The notes beneath the pieces were generated by a model. The model was not told where the DNA came from. It did not search any database and saw nothing but the letters and a program-made list of their open reading frames with translations. Positions 28,459 through 38,049 of a stretch of DNA of 64,000 bases are shown in pieces (the first letter of the stretch is position 1; each line of letters starts with the position of its first letter). This DNA is from Planctomycetota bacterium (GTDB lineage: Bacteria; Planctomycetota; B15-G4): positions 25,557 through 89,556 of the forward strand of contig JAJDER010000178.1 in NCBI GenBank assembly GCA_029259725.1. The letters are read 5' to 3'. The translations under genes were made by a program, and so were the position numbers.

Positions 28459-29628
28459 TCAGCCGTCGCCGAAGGCTCCGTCCTCGAGCAACCACGTGGC
28501 CAGGGCCTCCCCGGCGAGGGCGTGGCCGGAGGGGCGCCAGTGGGGATCGTTGGCGTAGAAGTGCTCGCCGTGGGTCTCCGGGGGCAGGAAGTCGGCCGAG
28601 TCGAGTCGCGGCACGTCCCGGGGCGAGTTCCAAGCGCGCAGGGCTGCGCCGGCCTCATCCGCCACGCGGCTGCGCTCCTCGACGACCAGCAGGCGCAGCG
28701 GGACACCACGCTCGTCACAGGCGGCGGCCATGCCCCGCACGACGTGATCGAGGTAGCGCATGCGGAACGGAGTCCCGGTGTCCAGCCCCCGGCGCAGCTC
28801 GGTGGGCTTGAGCTCGCGCAGGGGGCCCTGGGGAGGATCGCCCGCCAGCTTGCTCCGCAGCATCGCGAGCTCGCTGGTGATCTGGGCCGTGACCGTGTTG
28901 CGCAAGCCGTCGGGCAGCTCGGCGAAATCCGCGGCATCCACCCCGTGCTCCTGCGCCAACCCGGCGAGCAGCCGGTCGCGCTCCTCGGGCGGCAAGCGCG
29001 GCCGCACCCGCACGGCCACGGGCATCCTGTCGTCATCGAAGATCAGGATGTTGCCGGCCAGGTCGACCAGGTCGTTGGTCGTGAGCTGCAGCAGGATCAG
29101 GTCCGGCTCCCAGTCCCAGCCGCGTTGCTGGAGCAGCACCCACTCGTGAGCCGCGCACCAGGTGGGCGCCCCCGCGGCGAGCAGTTCGACCCGACGCCCG
29201 GCCGCCCGCAGCCGCCGCTCGGCTTCCGCCACGAACGTCTCGTGCTGTTCCACTCCCCAGCCGAAGGTGAAGGAGTCCCCCAGGACGAGGATCCGGAAGA
29301 CACCCGGTGGCTTGCGCTCGCTCCACGGCTCGCCGCGGAAGCCGTGCGCGCCGATCGCCACCTCGACGTCAAAGGCCTCGACGGTGTGGCGGCCCTCGAA
29401 GCCCGGGTCCAGCAGGAAGCCGAAGGTCGGGTCGGTGCTGCCGGGGCGGAAGGGTGGACGGTCGATCTCGCTCGTCGGCGCAGCGCCCCGCGGCGAAGCG
29501 TCCCCGGACGCGACCGGACCACGTCCGAGCAGCGTGAGCACGACCAGGGCCAGACACAACGCGAACGCCGTGGCGGCGGCAGCCAGGGTCAAGCGCTTCG
29601 CGAGTCGTTGTGCGCGGTCCTCGGTCAC
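28459..29628 (-). CDS. SGNH/GDSL-type hydrolase with N-terminal membrane anchor (likely GTG start)
   Basis: FRILVLGDSFTFGWGVEQHETFVAEAERRL (GDS block), LILLQLTTNDLVD, DPHWRPSGHALAGEALATWL (DxxH). Confidence 0.85.
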   Translation of the reverse strand: MTEDRAQRLAKRLTLAAAATAFALCLALVVLTLLGRGPVASGDASPRGAAPTSEIDRPPFRPGSTDPTFGFLLDPGFEGRHTVEAFDVEVAIGAHGFRGEPWSERKPPGVFRILVLGDSFTFGWGVEQHETFVAEAERRLRAAGRRVELLAAGAPTWCAAHEWVLLQQRGWDWEPDLILLQLTTNDLVDLAGNILIFDDDRMPVAVRVRPRLPPEERDRLLAGLAQEHGVDAADFAELPDGLRNTVTAQITSELAMLRSKLAGDPPQGPLRELKPTELRRGLDTGTPFRMRYLDHVVRGMAAACDERGVPLRLLVVEERSRVADEAGAALRAWNSPRDVPRLDSADFLPPETHGEHFYANDPHWRPSGHALAGEALATWLLEDGAFGDG

Positions 29629-29665
29629 GGCTCGGACTCGGGTCGCCTCATGGGCACGCAGCCTA

Positions 29666-30523
29666 TCAGGGCAGGCCCACGCTCCACAGCGCCGTGGCGA
29701 TCCACCCCGCGCCGCAGGCCAGCAGCACCGGCGAACCGAGCACCAGGTCCACCGGCATCGCACCCTCGTCCTTCACGTGCACCCGGCGCAGGTACTCGAG
29801 CACGCCGAAGACCACGAAGGGCAACGTCGCGAACTCGCGGCCCGGCACCAGCACCTCGGCCTCGATGCAGTACAGCGCATAGGCGATCACCGCCATCGCC
29901 GAGGTGATGGCCAGAGCCTGGTCGAGGAAGCCGCGGTCGTAACCGGCCAGGCTGGGGCGATGCTCGCCGTCCACGCCGGCCACGAGGTCGGCCCGTCGCT
30001 TGGCGAGCGCCAGGAACAGCGCCAGCGCGGACGTGCACAGCAGCAACCAGTGGCTCGGCGGCGCGCCGACGAGCACACAGCCCAGGATCACGCGCAGCAC
30101 GTAGCCGGTCGAGAGCAGGAACACGTCCAGCAACGGCACCTGCCGGCCGGCCACCGAGTAGGTCAGGTTCAGGAGGATGTACGCGGCGAGGACCGAGACC
30201 ACGTCGAGCACACCCGTCATCCAGCCCAGCGTCATGCCGGCCAGCAGCAGACACAGGCCGAGCAAGCGTGCGCTCGTGAGCCCGACCCGCCCCGCCGCGA
30301 CGGGACGCTGCGCCTTGGTCGGGTGGCGCCGGTCGTGCTCGACGTCGAGCACGTCGTTGCACACGTAGATGCCCGAGGAGACGAGACACTGCGCGGCGAG
30401 CCCCAGCAGCAGCAGCCCCGGTCGCAGCGTGGCCCCGGCGGCCACCGCGAAGGGCACGGGCATGAGCACGAAGGCGTTCTTGATCCAGTGCCGCGGGCGC
30501 GCGAGAAGCAGCAGGTCCGGCAT
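29666..30523 (-). CDS. UbiA-family prenyltransferase, decaprenyl-phosphate phosphoribosyltransferase-like
   Basis: LLLLARPRHWIKNAFVLMP, YVCNDVLDVEHDRRHPTKAQRPVAAG, YSVAGRQVPLLDVFLLSTGYVLRVILG, FLALAKRRADL. Confidence 0.88.
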   Translation of the reverse strand: MPDLLLLARPRHWIKNAFVLMPVPFAVAAGATLRPGLLLLGLAAQCLVSSGIYVCNDVLDVEHDRRHPTKAQRPVAAGRVGLTSARLLGLCLLLAGMTLGWMTGVLDVVSVLAAYILLNLTYSVAGRQVPLLDVFLLSTGYVLRVILGCVLVGAPPSHWLLLCTSALALFLALAKRRADLVAGVDGEHRPSLAGYDRGFLDQALAITSAMAVIAYALYCIEAEVLVPGREFATLPFVVFGVLEYLRRVHVKDEGAMPVDLVLGSPVLLACGAGWIATALWSVGLP

Positions 30524-30525
30524 GG

Positions 30526-31272
30526 TCAGAACTCGACCCGGCGCATGACAGCGCGCGGCAGACGGCGCACGACGGCGAGGACCCAGCGCCAGATCGACGG
30601 GGCGTAGATCACGCGCCGGCCGCGGTCGAGCCCGGTCATCACCGCCTCGGCGATCTCGTCCGCCTCGGCTGCGAAGGGCGGCGGCGAGAGCCCCTCGGTC
30701 ATCGAGGTGCGCGCGAAGCCGGGCTTGACGGTGACGACGTGCAGCCCCTCGCCCGCGTGACGCAGGTCGAGACCCTCGAGGTAGCGGGTCAAGCCCGCCT
30801 TGGCCGCCCCGTAGAGCACGCTCGAGCGGCGGGCCTGCTCCCCCGCCACGGAGGAGAACACGCACAGCGTCCCGCCACCGCGATGCAGCAACCGACGCTT
30901 GGCCTCCTCGCAGAACCGGATCGTGCGCACCAGGTCGACCATCAGCAGGTGCTCGGTGGCCTCGGCATCCCGTTCGAGTTCCTCCTGGGTGGCGAACACG
31001 CCGGCCGTGACGACGACCAGGTCCAGGCCCCCCATGAGTTCCTCGGCGCGCTCGAGGGCCGGCGCGAAGGATTCGGCCTCCAGCAGGTCGCAGCGCGCCA
31101 TGCCGACCGGCCGACCCGCGGCGCGCAGGCTCAGGTCCTCGGCCGTGCGCGCCAGGCTCGTGGGATCCCGACCGAGAACGACGAGGTCATCCCCGCGTGC
31201 GGCGAAGCGACGAGCGAGGGCGCGACCCAGCCCGGCCGTGGCCCCGAGCAGGGCGATCCTGCGCGTGCTCAC
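30526..31272 (-). CDS. SDR-family oxidoreductase, DprE2-like (GTG start)
   Basis: RRIALLGATAGLGRALARRFAARGDDLVVLGRD, CVFSSVAGEQARRSSVLYGAAKAGLTRYLEGLDLR; located between the UbiA-like and DprE1-like genes. Confidence 0.85.
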   Translation of the reverse strand: MSTRRIALLGATAGLGRALARRFAARGDDLVVLGRDPTSLARTAEDLSLRAAGRPVGMARCDLLEAESFAPALERAEELMGGLDLVVVTAGVFATQEELERDAEATEHLLMVDLVRTIRFCEEAKRRLLHRGGGTLCVFSSVAGEQARRSSVLYGAAKAGLTRYLEGLDLRHAGEGLHVVTVKPGFARTSMTEGLSPPPFAAEADEIAEAVMTGLDRGRRVIYAPSIWRWVLAVVRRLPRAVMRRVEF

Positions 31273-32690
31273 CGCGGGGTCTCCCGGCGCCGGCGCTGGG
31301 CGGCGGTCGCAGCGCGCCCCCCCGCGGGCGCATCGCCGAGCAGGCGCACCGAGAGCGCGCTGCGCAACCGACGCTCGGGATCGACACGATCCCGTACGGC
31401 GTTGAACCGTGGCAACCGATCGGCCTCCATGCGGCGCAGCACGTCGGCCCGGGTGAGCGCGTCCTTGGCGAGGTAGATCCTGCCACCGGCTTCGGCGACG
31501 AGGGCGTCGAGAGCATCGACCAGGGCGGGCGTCGTCGGGCGACCCGGCAGGTCCAGGGCCACGCTCACCCCGGGCGCGGGGAACGAGAGCAAGCCCTCCC
31601 CCGCCGCGCCGAAGTCCTTGCTGACGGTGAGCCAGGAACGCCCGCCGTGAGCCGCGAGCGTCGCCAGCAACCGAGCGACCGCGGGCCCCGGATCCGGGCC
31701 GGGCAGCAGGCCCTGGTGCTGGACCAGGCCGCCTCGACCGTAGAGCCGGTTCCAGCCGGCGAAGGCATCGAGCGGGTGGAGCACCTGAGCGGGGCTCACC
31801 AGGCGCGGACCGCGCCGTCTCGCCGCCCGGGCGAAGTGACGGCCGTGGTGCGCTCGGACCAGCGCCTCCGTCAGCGGGATCGGAGGCACACGCCAAGACC
31901 GGGGCGCGGCCGGCGGCATGGCCGGCGCCTCGTCACGCTCGGCCCACCGGGCGCGGAGCACGTAGCCGCGCTCTGCTGCGCTTCCGCGTGCCAGGCCGTC
32001 CGTCCAGGCCGCCGTGTAGGGCCAGCCCGCGCTGGCCTCCGCCAGGCCGGTCAAGGTCGCCGCGATGTCCGTCACCGGTTCGGTCTCGACGATCATCCAA
32101 GCGCTCGGCACGCGCATCAATGCGCACTCGACCTCGAGGATGTGCCCCGTCAGTCCGAGCCCACCGAGGGTCGCGGCGAACAACTCGGCATCGGTCTCGC
32201 GGGTGACCTCCACTTCGCCACCGTCGGCGAGCGCGAGGCGCAGCGCACGCACGTGTCGCCCGAACGTTCCGGCGACGTGGTGGTTCTTGCCGTGGACGTC
32301 GGCCGCGACCATGCCGCCGAGGGTCACCTGCGCCGTGCCGGGAACCACCGGGCAGGCCAGGCCACGTGGCGTGAGCAGTGCCTCCAGGGCGGCCAGGGAC
32401 AGCCCGGCCTCCGCGCGCAACACGCAGCGCGCCTCGTCGAGGGCCAGGATGCGATCGGCGCGCACCGAGCAGGCCACGATGTCCGTCTCGCCGGCCGGCA
32501 GGGAGGCGTCGCCATAGCTGCGGCCGAGGCCGCGCGTGAGGGCCGCGCCGGCACAGGCGCGGGACAGGTCCTCATCCCGGTGCACGACGCCACGCACGAC
32601 GGGGAAGCGACCCCATCCGGACAACTCCTCGGTGCGCTGGCGCGATCGTGCCACGAGACGACGGTACCCGCCCGCGACGCATCGCGCCAA
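31269..32690 (-). CDS. FAD-binding oxidoreductase, DprE1-like (alternative GTG start at 32654)
   Basis: LTRGLGRSYGDASLP, PVVPGTAQVTLGGMVAADVHGKNHHVAGTFGRHV, GLGLTGHILEVECALMRVPSAWM, RIYLAKDALTRADVLRRM. Confidence 0.85.
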   Translation of the reverse strand: MARCVAGGYRRLVARSRQRTEELSGWGRFPVVRGVVHRDEDLSRACAGAALTRGLGRSYGDASLPAGETDIVACSVRADRILALDEARCVLRAEAGLSLAALEALLTPRGLACPVVPGTAQVTLGGMVAADVHGKNHHVAGTFGRHVRALRLALADGGEVEVTRETDAELFAATLGGLGLTGHILEVECALMRVPSAWMIVETEPVTDIAATLTGLAEASAGWPYTAAWTDGLARGSAAERGYVLRARWAERDEAPAMPPAAPRSWRVPPIPLTEALVRAHHGRHFARAARRRGPRLVSPAQVLHPLDAFAGWNRLYGRGGLVQHQGLLPGPDPGPAVARLLATLAAHGGRSWLTVSKDFGAAGEGLLSFPAPGVSVALDLPGRPTTPALVDALDALVAEAGGRIYLAKDALTRADVLRRMEADRLPRFNAVRDRVDPERRLRSALSVRLLGDAPAGGRAATAAQRRRRETPR

Positions 32691-32730
32691 ACCGCGACCC
32701 GAGGTGTCGGCCCGGCCGGTCGGCCCCGGA

Positions 32731-34131
32731 TCAGCTCCCGGCCTGCCTCAACTCGGTCACCACGGCGTCCATGCTGTCACGCGCGTCGCCGAAGAACATG
32801 CGCGTGGACGCATGGTAGAAGAGCGGGTTGTCCACGCCCGCATAGCCCGCCGCGCGACCCCGCTTGAGCATGAAGACGTCCCTGGCCTTCCAGACCTCCA
32901 GCACGGGCATGCCGAAGATCGGCGAGCTCGCGTCGGTCTGCGCCGCCGGGTTGACGATGTCGTTGGCGCCGATGACCAGCACCACGTCCGTGGACGGGAA
33001 GTCGGCGTTGACCTCGTCCATCTCCAGCACGATGTCGTAGGGCACGTTGGCCTCGGCCAGCAGCACGTTCATGTGGCCCGGGAGTCGGCCGGCGACCGGA
33101 TGGATCGCGAAGCGCACGTCGGCGCCCCGACCACGCAGCAGCTCCACCGATTCCCGCACCGCGTGCTGGGCCCTCGCGACGGCCATCCCGTAACCCGGCA
33201 CGATGATCACCGACTTCGCACTCTTCAACGCGCCCACCACGTCGGCCACCAGGGCCTCGCGCACCTCGCCCGCCGCCGCGTCACCCGCGGCCGATCGCGC
33301 CGGCGTGCCGCCCGCGTCCGAACCGAAGCCGCCGAAGACCACGCTCAGGATCGAGCGGTTCATCGCGCGGCACATGATGATGCTGAGGATCGCACCGCTG
33401 CTGCCCACCAGCGCGCCGGTGACGATGAGCAGGTCGTTGCCGAGCATGAAGCCCGCGGCCGACGCGGTCCACCCCGAGTAGCTGTTGAGCAGCGACACGA
33501 CCACCGGCATGTCGGCGCCGCCGATGGCCGCCACCAGGTGCACGCCGAGGATGCAGGCCAGCACCGACGTCCAGACCAGGAGCGGAAGCCCGTCCGTGGA
33601 GGCCTCGCCCACGAAGCCGACACCGAGTCCGAGGCAACCACTCACCAGGGCGATGTTGAACCCGTGGCGCCCCCGCAGCAGGTACGGCTTGCCGCTGACC
33701 GACCCGCGCAGCTTGAGGAAGGCCAGCACCGACCCCGTGAAGGTCACCGCGCCGATGAACACGGCCACGAAGACCTCGGCCTGGTGGATCACGCCTTGGT
33801 CGCCGCCGCCGAGGTAGCTGGCGAAGCCCACCAGCACCGCCGCGATGCCCACGAAGCTGTGCAGCAGGGCCACCAGTTCGGGCATGGCCGTCATGGCCAC
33901 GCGTCGGGCCACGACCAGCCCGATGCCGCTGCCCGCCACGAGCGCGAGGAGCACCCACTGGAGCGTCAGGACCTGCGGGCTGGTGAGTGTCGCCGCGACC
34001 GCGATGACCATGCCCAGCGTGCCGTACAGGTTGCCGCGCTGCGCGGTCTCCTGGCTCGACAGCCCACGCAGGCTGAGGATGAACAGCACGCTCGCGGCGA
34101 GGTAGGCGACGGTGAGCAGCACCCCGGCCAT
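32731..34131 (-). CDS. pntB: NAD(P) transhydrogenase subunit beta
   Basis: [79 protein letters not shown]. Confidence 0.96.
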   Translation of the reverse strand: MAGVLLTVAYLAASVLFILSLRGLSSQETAQRGNLYGTLGMVIAVAATLTSPQVLTLQWVLLALVAGSGIGLVVARRVAMTAMPELVALLHSFVGIAAVLVGFASYLGGGDQGVIHQAEVFVAVFIGAVTFTGSVLAFLKLRGSVSGKPYLLRGRHGFNIALVSGCLGLGVGFVGEASTDGLPLLVWTSVLACILGVHLVAAIGGADMPVVVSLLNSYSGWTASAAGFMLGNDLLIVTGALVGSSGAILSIIMCRAMNRSILSVVFGGFGSDAGGTPARSAAGDAAAGEVREALVADVVGALKSAKSVIIVPGYGMAVARAQHAVRESVELLRGRGADVRFAIHPVAGRLPGHMNVLLAEANVPYDIVLEMDEVNADFPSTDVVLVIGANDIVNPAAQTDASSPIFGMPVLEVWKARDVFMLKRGRAAGYAGVDNPLFYHASTRMFFGDARDSMDAVVTELRQAGS

Positions 34132-34135
34132 CGCT

Positions 34136-35776
34136 TCACCTCTTCCGGAACATGCGCAGCATGCGCTGGGTGACGAGGAACCCGCCGGCCACGTTGATCG
34201 TGGCGAAGAGCACGGCGACGACGCCCAGGACCGACGCCGCCCCACCGCTGCCGGCGGCACCGGAGAGCAGGCCGCCGAGGATGATGATCCCGCTGATCGC
34301 GTTGGTCACGCTCATCAGCGGCGTGTGCAGCGCCGGCGACACGTTCCAGATCACCTGCCAGCCGACGAAGCACGCCAGCACGAACACGGTCAGGTGCTGC
34401 ATGAACGCGGCCAGGGCCGGTGACGCCGTGGCCTCGCCCTGCCCGACGCGCAGCCCGATCCAGAGCGCGGCGACGATCAGGCCCACGAAGAGGACACCTC
34501 GGTTCGAGCGCCTCGTCTCGCGAGCGGCCCTGCCGGCCCCGGCGACGGATGGCCGCGCATCGGGCGCGCCGACGGCCGTCGCTTCGGAGGGCGCGGCGGG
34601 GCCGGTGGCAACCGCGGCCGCCGGACTCGGCGCCACGCTCTCGGACGGCGGCGGCGGCCAGCACACCACGCCCGCGTGGGTCACCACGGCGGGCCGGATG
34701 ACGTCGTCGTCCATGTCCACGGCCAGCACGCCGTCGTCGCTGATGTCGTCGACGAGGTGCATCAGGTTGGTCGCGTAGAGCTGGCTGGCCGTGGTGGCCA
34801 TGCGGCTGGTGAAGTCCTCGTGCCCGACGATGGTCACGCCGTGCTCGACGACGACCTCGCCGGGCCGGGTCAGCTCGCAGTTGCCGCCCTGCACCGAGGC
34901 CAGGTCGACGACCACCGAGCCGGGCGTCATGGCCGAGACCATGTCCGCCTCCCAGAGCTTGGGCGCCGGCTTGCCCGGAATCAGCGCCGTCGTGATGACG
35001 ATGTCGACTTCGCGCGCCTGCTCCGTGAACAGCTTGCGCTCGGCCGCGAGGAATTCCGCGCTCATGACCTTGGCGTAGCCGCCGGCGCCGTCGCCCGACT
35101 CTTCCAGCTCCACCTCGAGGAACTCGGCGCCCAGGCTCTCGACCTGTTCGCGCGCGGCGGCGCGGGTGTCGAAGGCGCGCACGCGGGCACCCAGGCCCTT
35201 CGCAGCGGCGATGGAGGCCAGTCCGGCCACACCGGCCCCGATGACCAGCACCGTGGCCGGCGGCACCGAGCCCGCGGCCGTGATCTGGGGTGCGAACGTC
35301 CGGCCGAAGTGGTGCGCCGCCTCGATCACCGCGCGGTAGCCGGCGATGTTCGCCATCGAAGAGAGCGCATCCATCTTCTGCGCGCGCGTGACCCGCGGCA
35401 CCTGGTCCATCGCGATCACGGTCGCGCCCCGCGCGGCCAGGCGCTCGAGCAGTGCGCCGTTCTGCGCGGGCCAGACGAAGCTGACCAGCGTCGCTCCCTG
35501 GGGGATCAGCTCGGCCTCGTGGCGTCCGAGTCCGGGGTGCTCGGCCGGCGGGCAGACCTTGAGCACCAGGTCGGCGTCCTGCCAGGTCGCCTCCGGGCCC
35601 TCGAGGATCCCCGCCCCCGCCGCGGCGTAGGCCGCGTCCGGATACGCGGCGCGCACGCCGGCACCGGCCTCGACGACCACGTCGAAGCCCAGCTCCCTCA
35701 GGCGCGCCACGCTGGCCGGTGTCGCGGCCACTCGCTGCTCGCCGGGGAACACCTCCTTGGGGATGGCGATCCTCAT
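34136..35776 (-). CDS. pntA: NAD(P) transhydrogenase subunit alpha
   Basis: [67 protein letters not shown]-terminal TM segments with [29 protein letters not shown]. Confidence 0.95.
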   Translation of the reverse strand: MRIAIPKEVFPGEQRVAATPASVARLRELGFDVVVEAGAGVRAAYPDAAYAAAGAGILEGPEATWQDADLVLKVCPPAEHPGLGRHEAELIPQGATLVSFVWPAQNGALLERLAARGATVIAMDQVPRVTRAQKMDALSSMANIAGYRAVIEAAHHFGRTFAPQITAAGSVPPATVLVIGAGVAGLASIAAAKGLGARVRAFDTRAAAREQVESLGAEFLEVELEESGDGAGGYAKVMSAEFLAAERKLFTEQAREVDIVITTALIPGKPAPKLWEADMVSAMTPGSVVVDLASVQGGNCELTRPGEVVVEHGVTIVGHEDFTSRMATTASQLYATNLMHLVDDISDDGVLAVDMDDDVIRPAVVTHAGVVCWPPPPSESVAPSPAAAVATGPAAPSEATAVGAPDARPSVAGAGRAARETRRSNRGVLFVGLIVAALWIGLRVGQGEATASPALAAFMQHLTVFVLACFVGWQVIWNVSPALHTPLMSVTNAISGIIILGGLLSGAAGSGGAASVLGVVAVLFATINVAGGFLVTQRMLRMFRKR

Positions 35777-35877
35777 GACGAGCGGCTGGTTCTACCCGGG
35801 CATCGGTCGACCTCACAAGGGTCGAGCGGGGATGTCGGGACTTCACTTGGTCGCGGATCGTGGTTGAATGGAGCGCG

Positions 35878-36477
35878 ATGTCCGCCCAAGTCCTTGATCG
35901 ACGCGCCCTCGTCCTGAACACGGGATGGACGGCGATTGCCACCGTGCCGGTGCGCTCGGCGCTCCAGTTGCTCGTGCGCGGCGCCGCACGGGTCGTCCGC
36001 CCGGAGACGGACGAGACGCACGATTTCCACTCCTGGGCCGACCTCGCGGTGGCTCCGTCGGCGCCCTGCATCCGCAGCATCCGGCTGTCGATCCGCGTGC
36101 CCGAGGTGATCGTGCTCACCGGCTTCAACGGCTTCCCGCGGGGCTCGGTGACCTTCAGTCGGCGACAGCTCTACCGCCGCGACCACTTCACCTGCCAGTA
36201 CTGCGGCGCGCGCCCCGGGTCGCCCGAGCTCTCCATCGACCACATCGTGCCGCGCTCCCGCGGTGGGAAGGCCACCTGGGTCAACTGCGTGCTGGCCTGT
36301 GTCCGCTGCAATCGCCGCAAGGCCGACCGGACGCCACAGGAAGCCGGCCTGACGCTGCGGAGCCGTCCGGTGGAACCGCGCTGGACGCCGACGCTCGAGA
36401 TCCCGATCAGCACCCGCTGCGTGAGCTGGCAGCGCTACCTGAGCGAGCGCTACTGGGACACGCCGCTCGAGCCGTAG
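35878..36477 (+). CDS. HNH endonuclease domain protein
   Basis: RRDHFTCQYCGARPGSPELSIDHIVPRSRGGKATWVNCVLACVRCNRRKADRTPQEAGLTL. Confidence 0.92.
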   Translation: MSAQVLDRRALVLNTGWTAIATVPVRSALQLLVRGAARVVRPETDETHDFHSWADLAVAPSAPCIRSIRLSIRVPEVIVLTGFNGFPRGSVTFSRRQLYRRDHFTCQYCGARPGSPELSIDHIVPRSRGGKATWVNCVLACVRCNRRKADRTPQEAGLTLRSRPVEPRWTPTLEIPISTRCVSWQRYLSERYWDTPLEP

Positions 36478-36534
36478 TCGCCGCCTACCAGGAGCGCCCG
36501 GGGTCGGGGGGCGCGTCGTCGCGGACGAGCAGGG

Positions 36535-38049
36535 TCACGCCACCACCCCCTGGATCACGTGGGCCTCCTGCGGCCCGGTGAGCCGACGATCCAGACCGCC
36601 GTACAGGTAGCTGAGTCTCAGGTGGTCGAGGCCCATCAGGTGCAGGACCGTGGCGTGGAAGTCGCGGATGTGGTGGCGGTTCACAGCCGCCTCCTCGCCG
36701 ATCTCGTCGGTCTCACCGTAGGAGCCGGGCTTCACGCCGGCGCCCGCCAGCCACATGGTGAAGCCCTTGGGGTTGTGATCGCGCCCGCCGGGGGACTCCT
36801 CCTGGAACTCGCCCTTGAGCTGGCTCACCGGCATGCGCCCGAACTCGCCGCCCCAGATCACCAGGGTCTCGTCGAGCAGCCCGCGGCGCTCCAGGTCGGT
36901 CAGCAGCGCGGCGATGGGACGGTCCACCTCGGGGCCGTGGATCGAGAGGTTCTCCTCCACGCCGTAGTGGGCGTCCCAGGTCTGCTGCTGGTGGCCGCCG
37001 CCGTGGTAGATCTGCACGAAACGCGTGCCGCGCTCGATCAGCCGGCGCGCGATGAGGCACTGCTGGCCGAAGGGCGCCGGGCCCACGGAGAGGCGGTGCT
37101 CGCCGGGCGGCGCGTCGACGCAGTACATCGCGCGCGTGGCCTCGTCCTCGGTGGAGAGGTCCAGCGCCTCGGGCGCCGAGACCTGCATCTGGAACGCGAG
37201 CTCGTAGGCGGCGATGCGCGCGGCCAACTCGTCGTGCCCGACGCGATCGGCGGCGTGGGCCTCATTGAAGCGCTGCAGCGCGTCGATCTGCCGGCGTTGC
37301 ATCTCCGCCGTGGTGCCGGCGCGTCCGGAGCGCGTGGGCTCGGGCGACAGGTACAGCAGCGGGTCACCGCTGGCGCGGAAGAGCGTGCCCTGGTACGCCG
37401 CCGGCATGTACCCGCTGCTCCAGTTGGACGCGCCCGAGATCGGTCCGCCGCGCGGGTCGTGCATGACCACGAAGGCCGGCAGGTTCTCGTTCTCGCTGCC
37501 GAGCCCGTAGGTCGCCCAGGTGCCCAGCGCGGGGTGCCCCGTGAAGGGCTGACCCCCGTTCATCTGCAGCACGGCGGACCCGTGTGCGAAGCTGTCCGTG
37601 TAGAGGCTCTTGATCACCGCCAGCTTGTCCATGTGCGGCCCGAGCGAGGGCAGCGCGTCGCTGCACCACTGTCCGGTCTCGCCCCACCGGCGGAAGCTGC
37701 GCCGGCTCGCGAGCAGCTGGGCCTCGCGCACCTCGTTGCGGCGGCGCTCGGCGTTGATCCTGACGCCGTCGCGCTTCTGCAGCTCCGGCTTGTAGTCGAA
37801 CAGGTCCATCTGCGACGGACCGCCGAACATGAACAGGAAGATGCAGTGCTTGGCCGCCGGCGTGAAGTGCGGCGCGCGCGGAGCCAGCGGGTCCACGAAG
37901 CCGTCGGCGGCGTGGGCGCGCGGGCCGAGCAACCCCTGGGCATCGAGCATCGAGGCCAGCGCCATGGTCGCGAACCCCGAGCCCGCACCGCCCAGGAAGC
38001 GGCGGCGCGAGACGCGCGGATCGGGCGGCGGCAGCGGAGGGCCGGACAT
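36535..38049 (-). CDS. DUF1501 domain protein (secreted, Tat-like signal)
   Basis: SRRRFLGGAGSGFATMALASML; KHCIFLFMFGGPSQMDLFDYKP; VIWGGEFGRMPVSQ; GRDHNPKGFTMWLAGAGVKPG. Confidence 0.94.
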   Translation of the reverse strand: MSGPPLPPPDPRVSRRRFLGGAGSGFATMALASMLDAQGLLGPRAHAADGFVDPLAPRAPHFTPAAKHCIFLFMFGGPSQMDLFDYKPELQKRDGVRINAERRRNEVREAQLLASRRSFRRWGETGQWCSDALPSLGPHMDKLAVIKSLYTDSFAHGSAVLQMNGGQPFTGHPALGTWATYGLGSENENLPAFVVMHDPRGGPISGASNWSSGYMPAAYQGTLFRASGDPLLYLSPEPTRSGRAGTTAEMQRRQIDALQRFNEAHAADRVGHDELAARIAAYELAFQMQVSAPEALDLSTEDEATRAMYCVDAPPGEHRLSVGPAPFGQQCLIARRLIERGTRFVQIYHGGGHQQQTWDAHYGVEENLSIHGPEVDRPIAALLTDLERRGLLDETLVIWGGEFGRMPVSQLKGEFQEESPGGRDHNPKGFTMWLAGAGVKPGSYGETDEIGEEAAVNRHHIRDFHATVLHLMGLDHLRLSYLYGGLDRRLTGPQEAHVIQGVVA

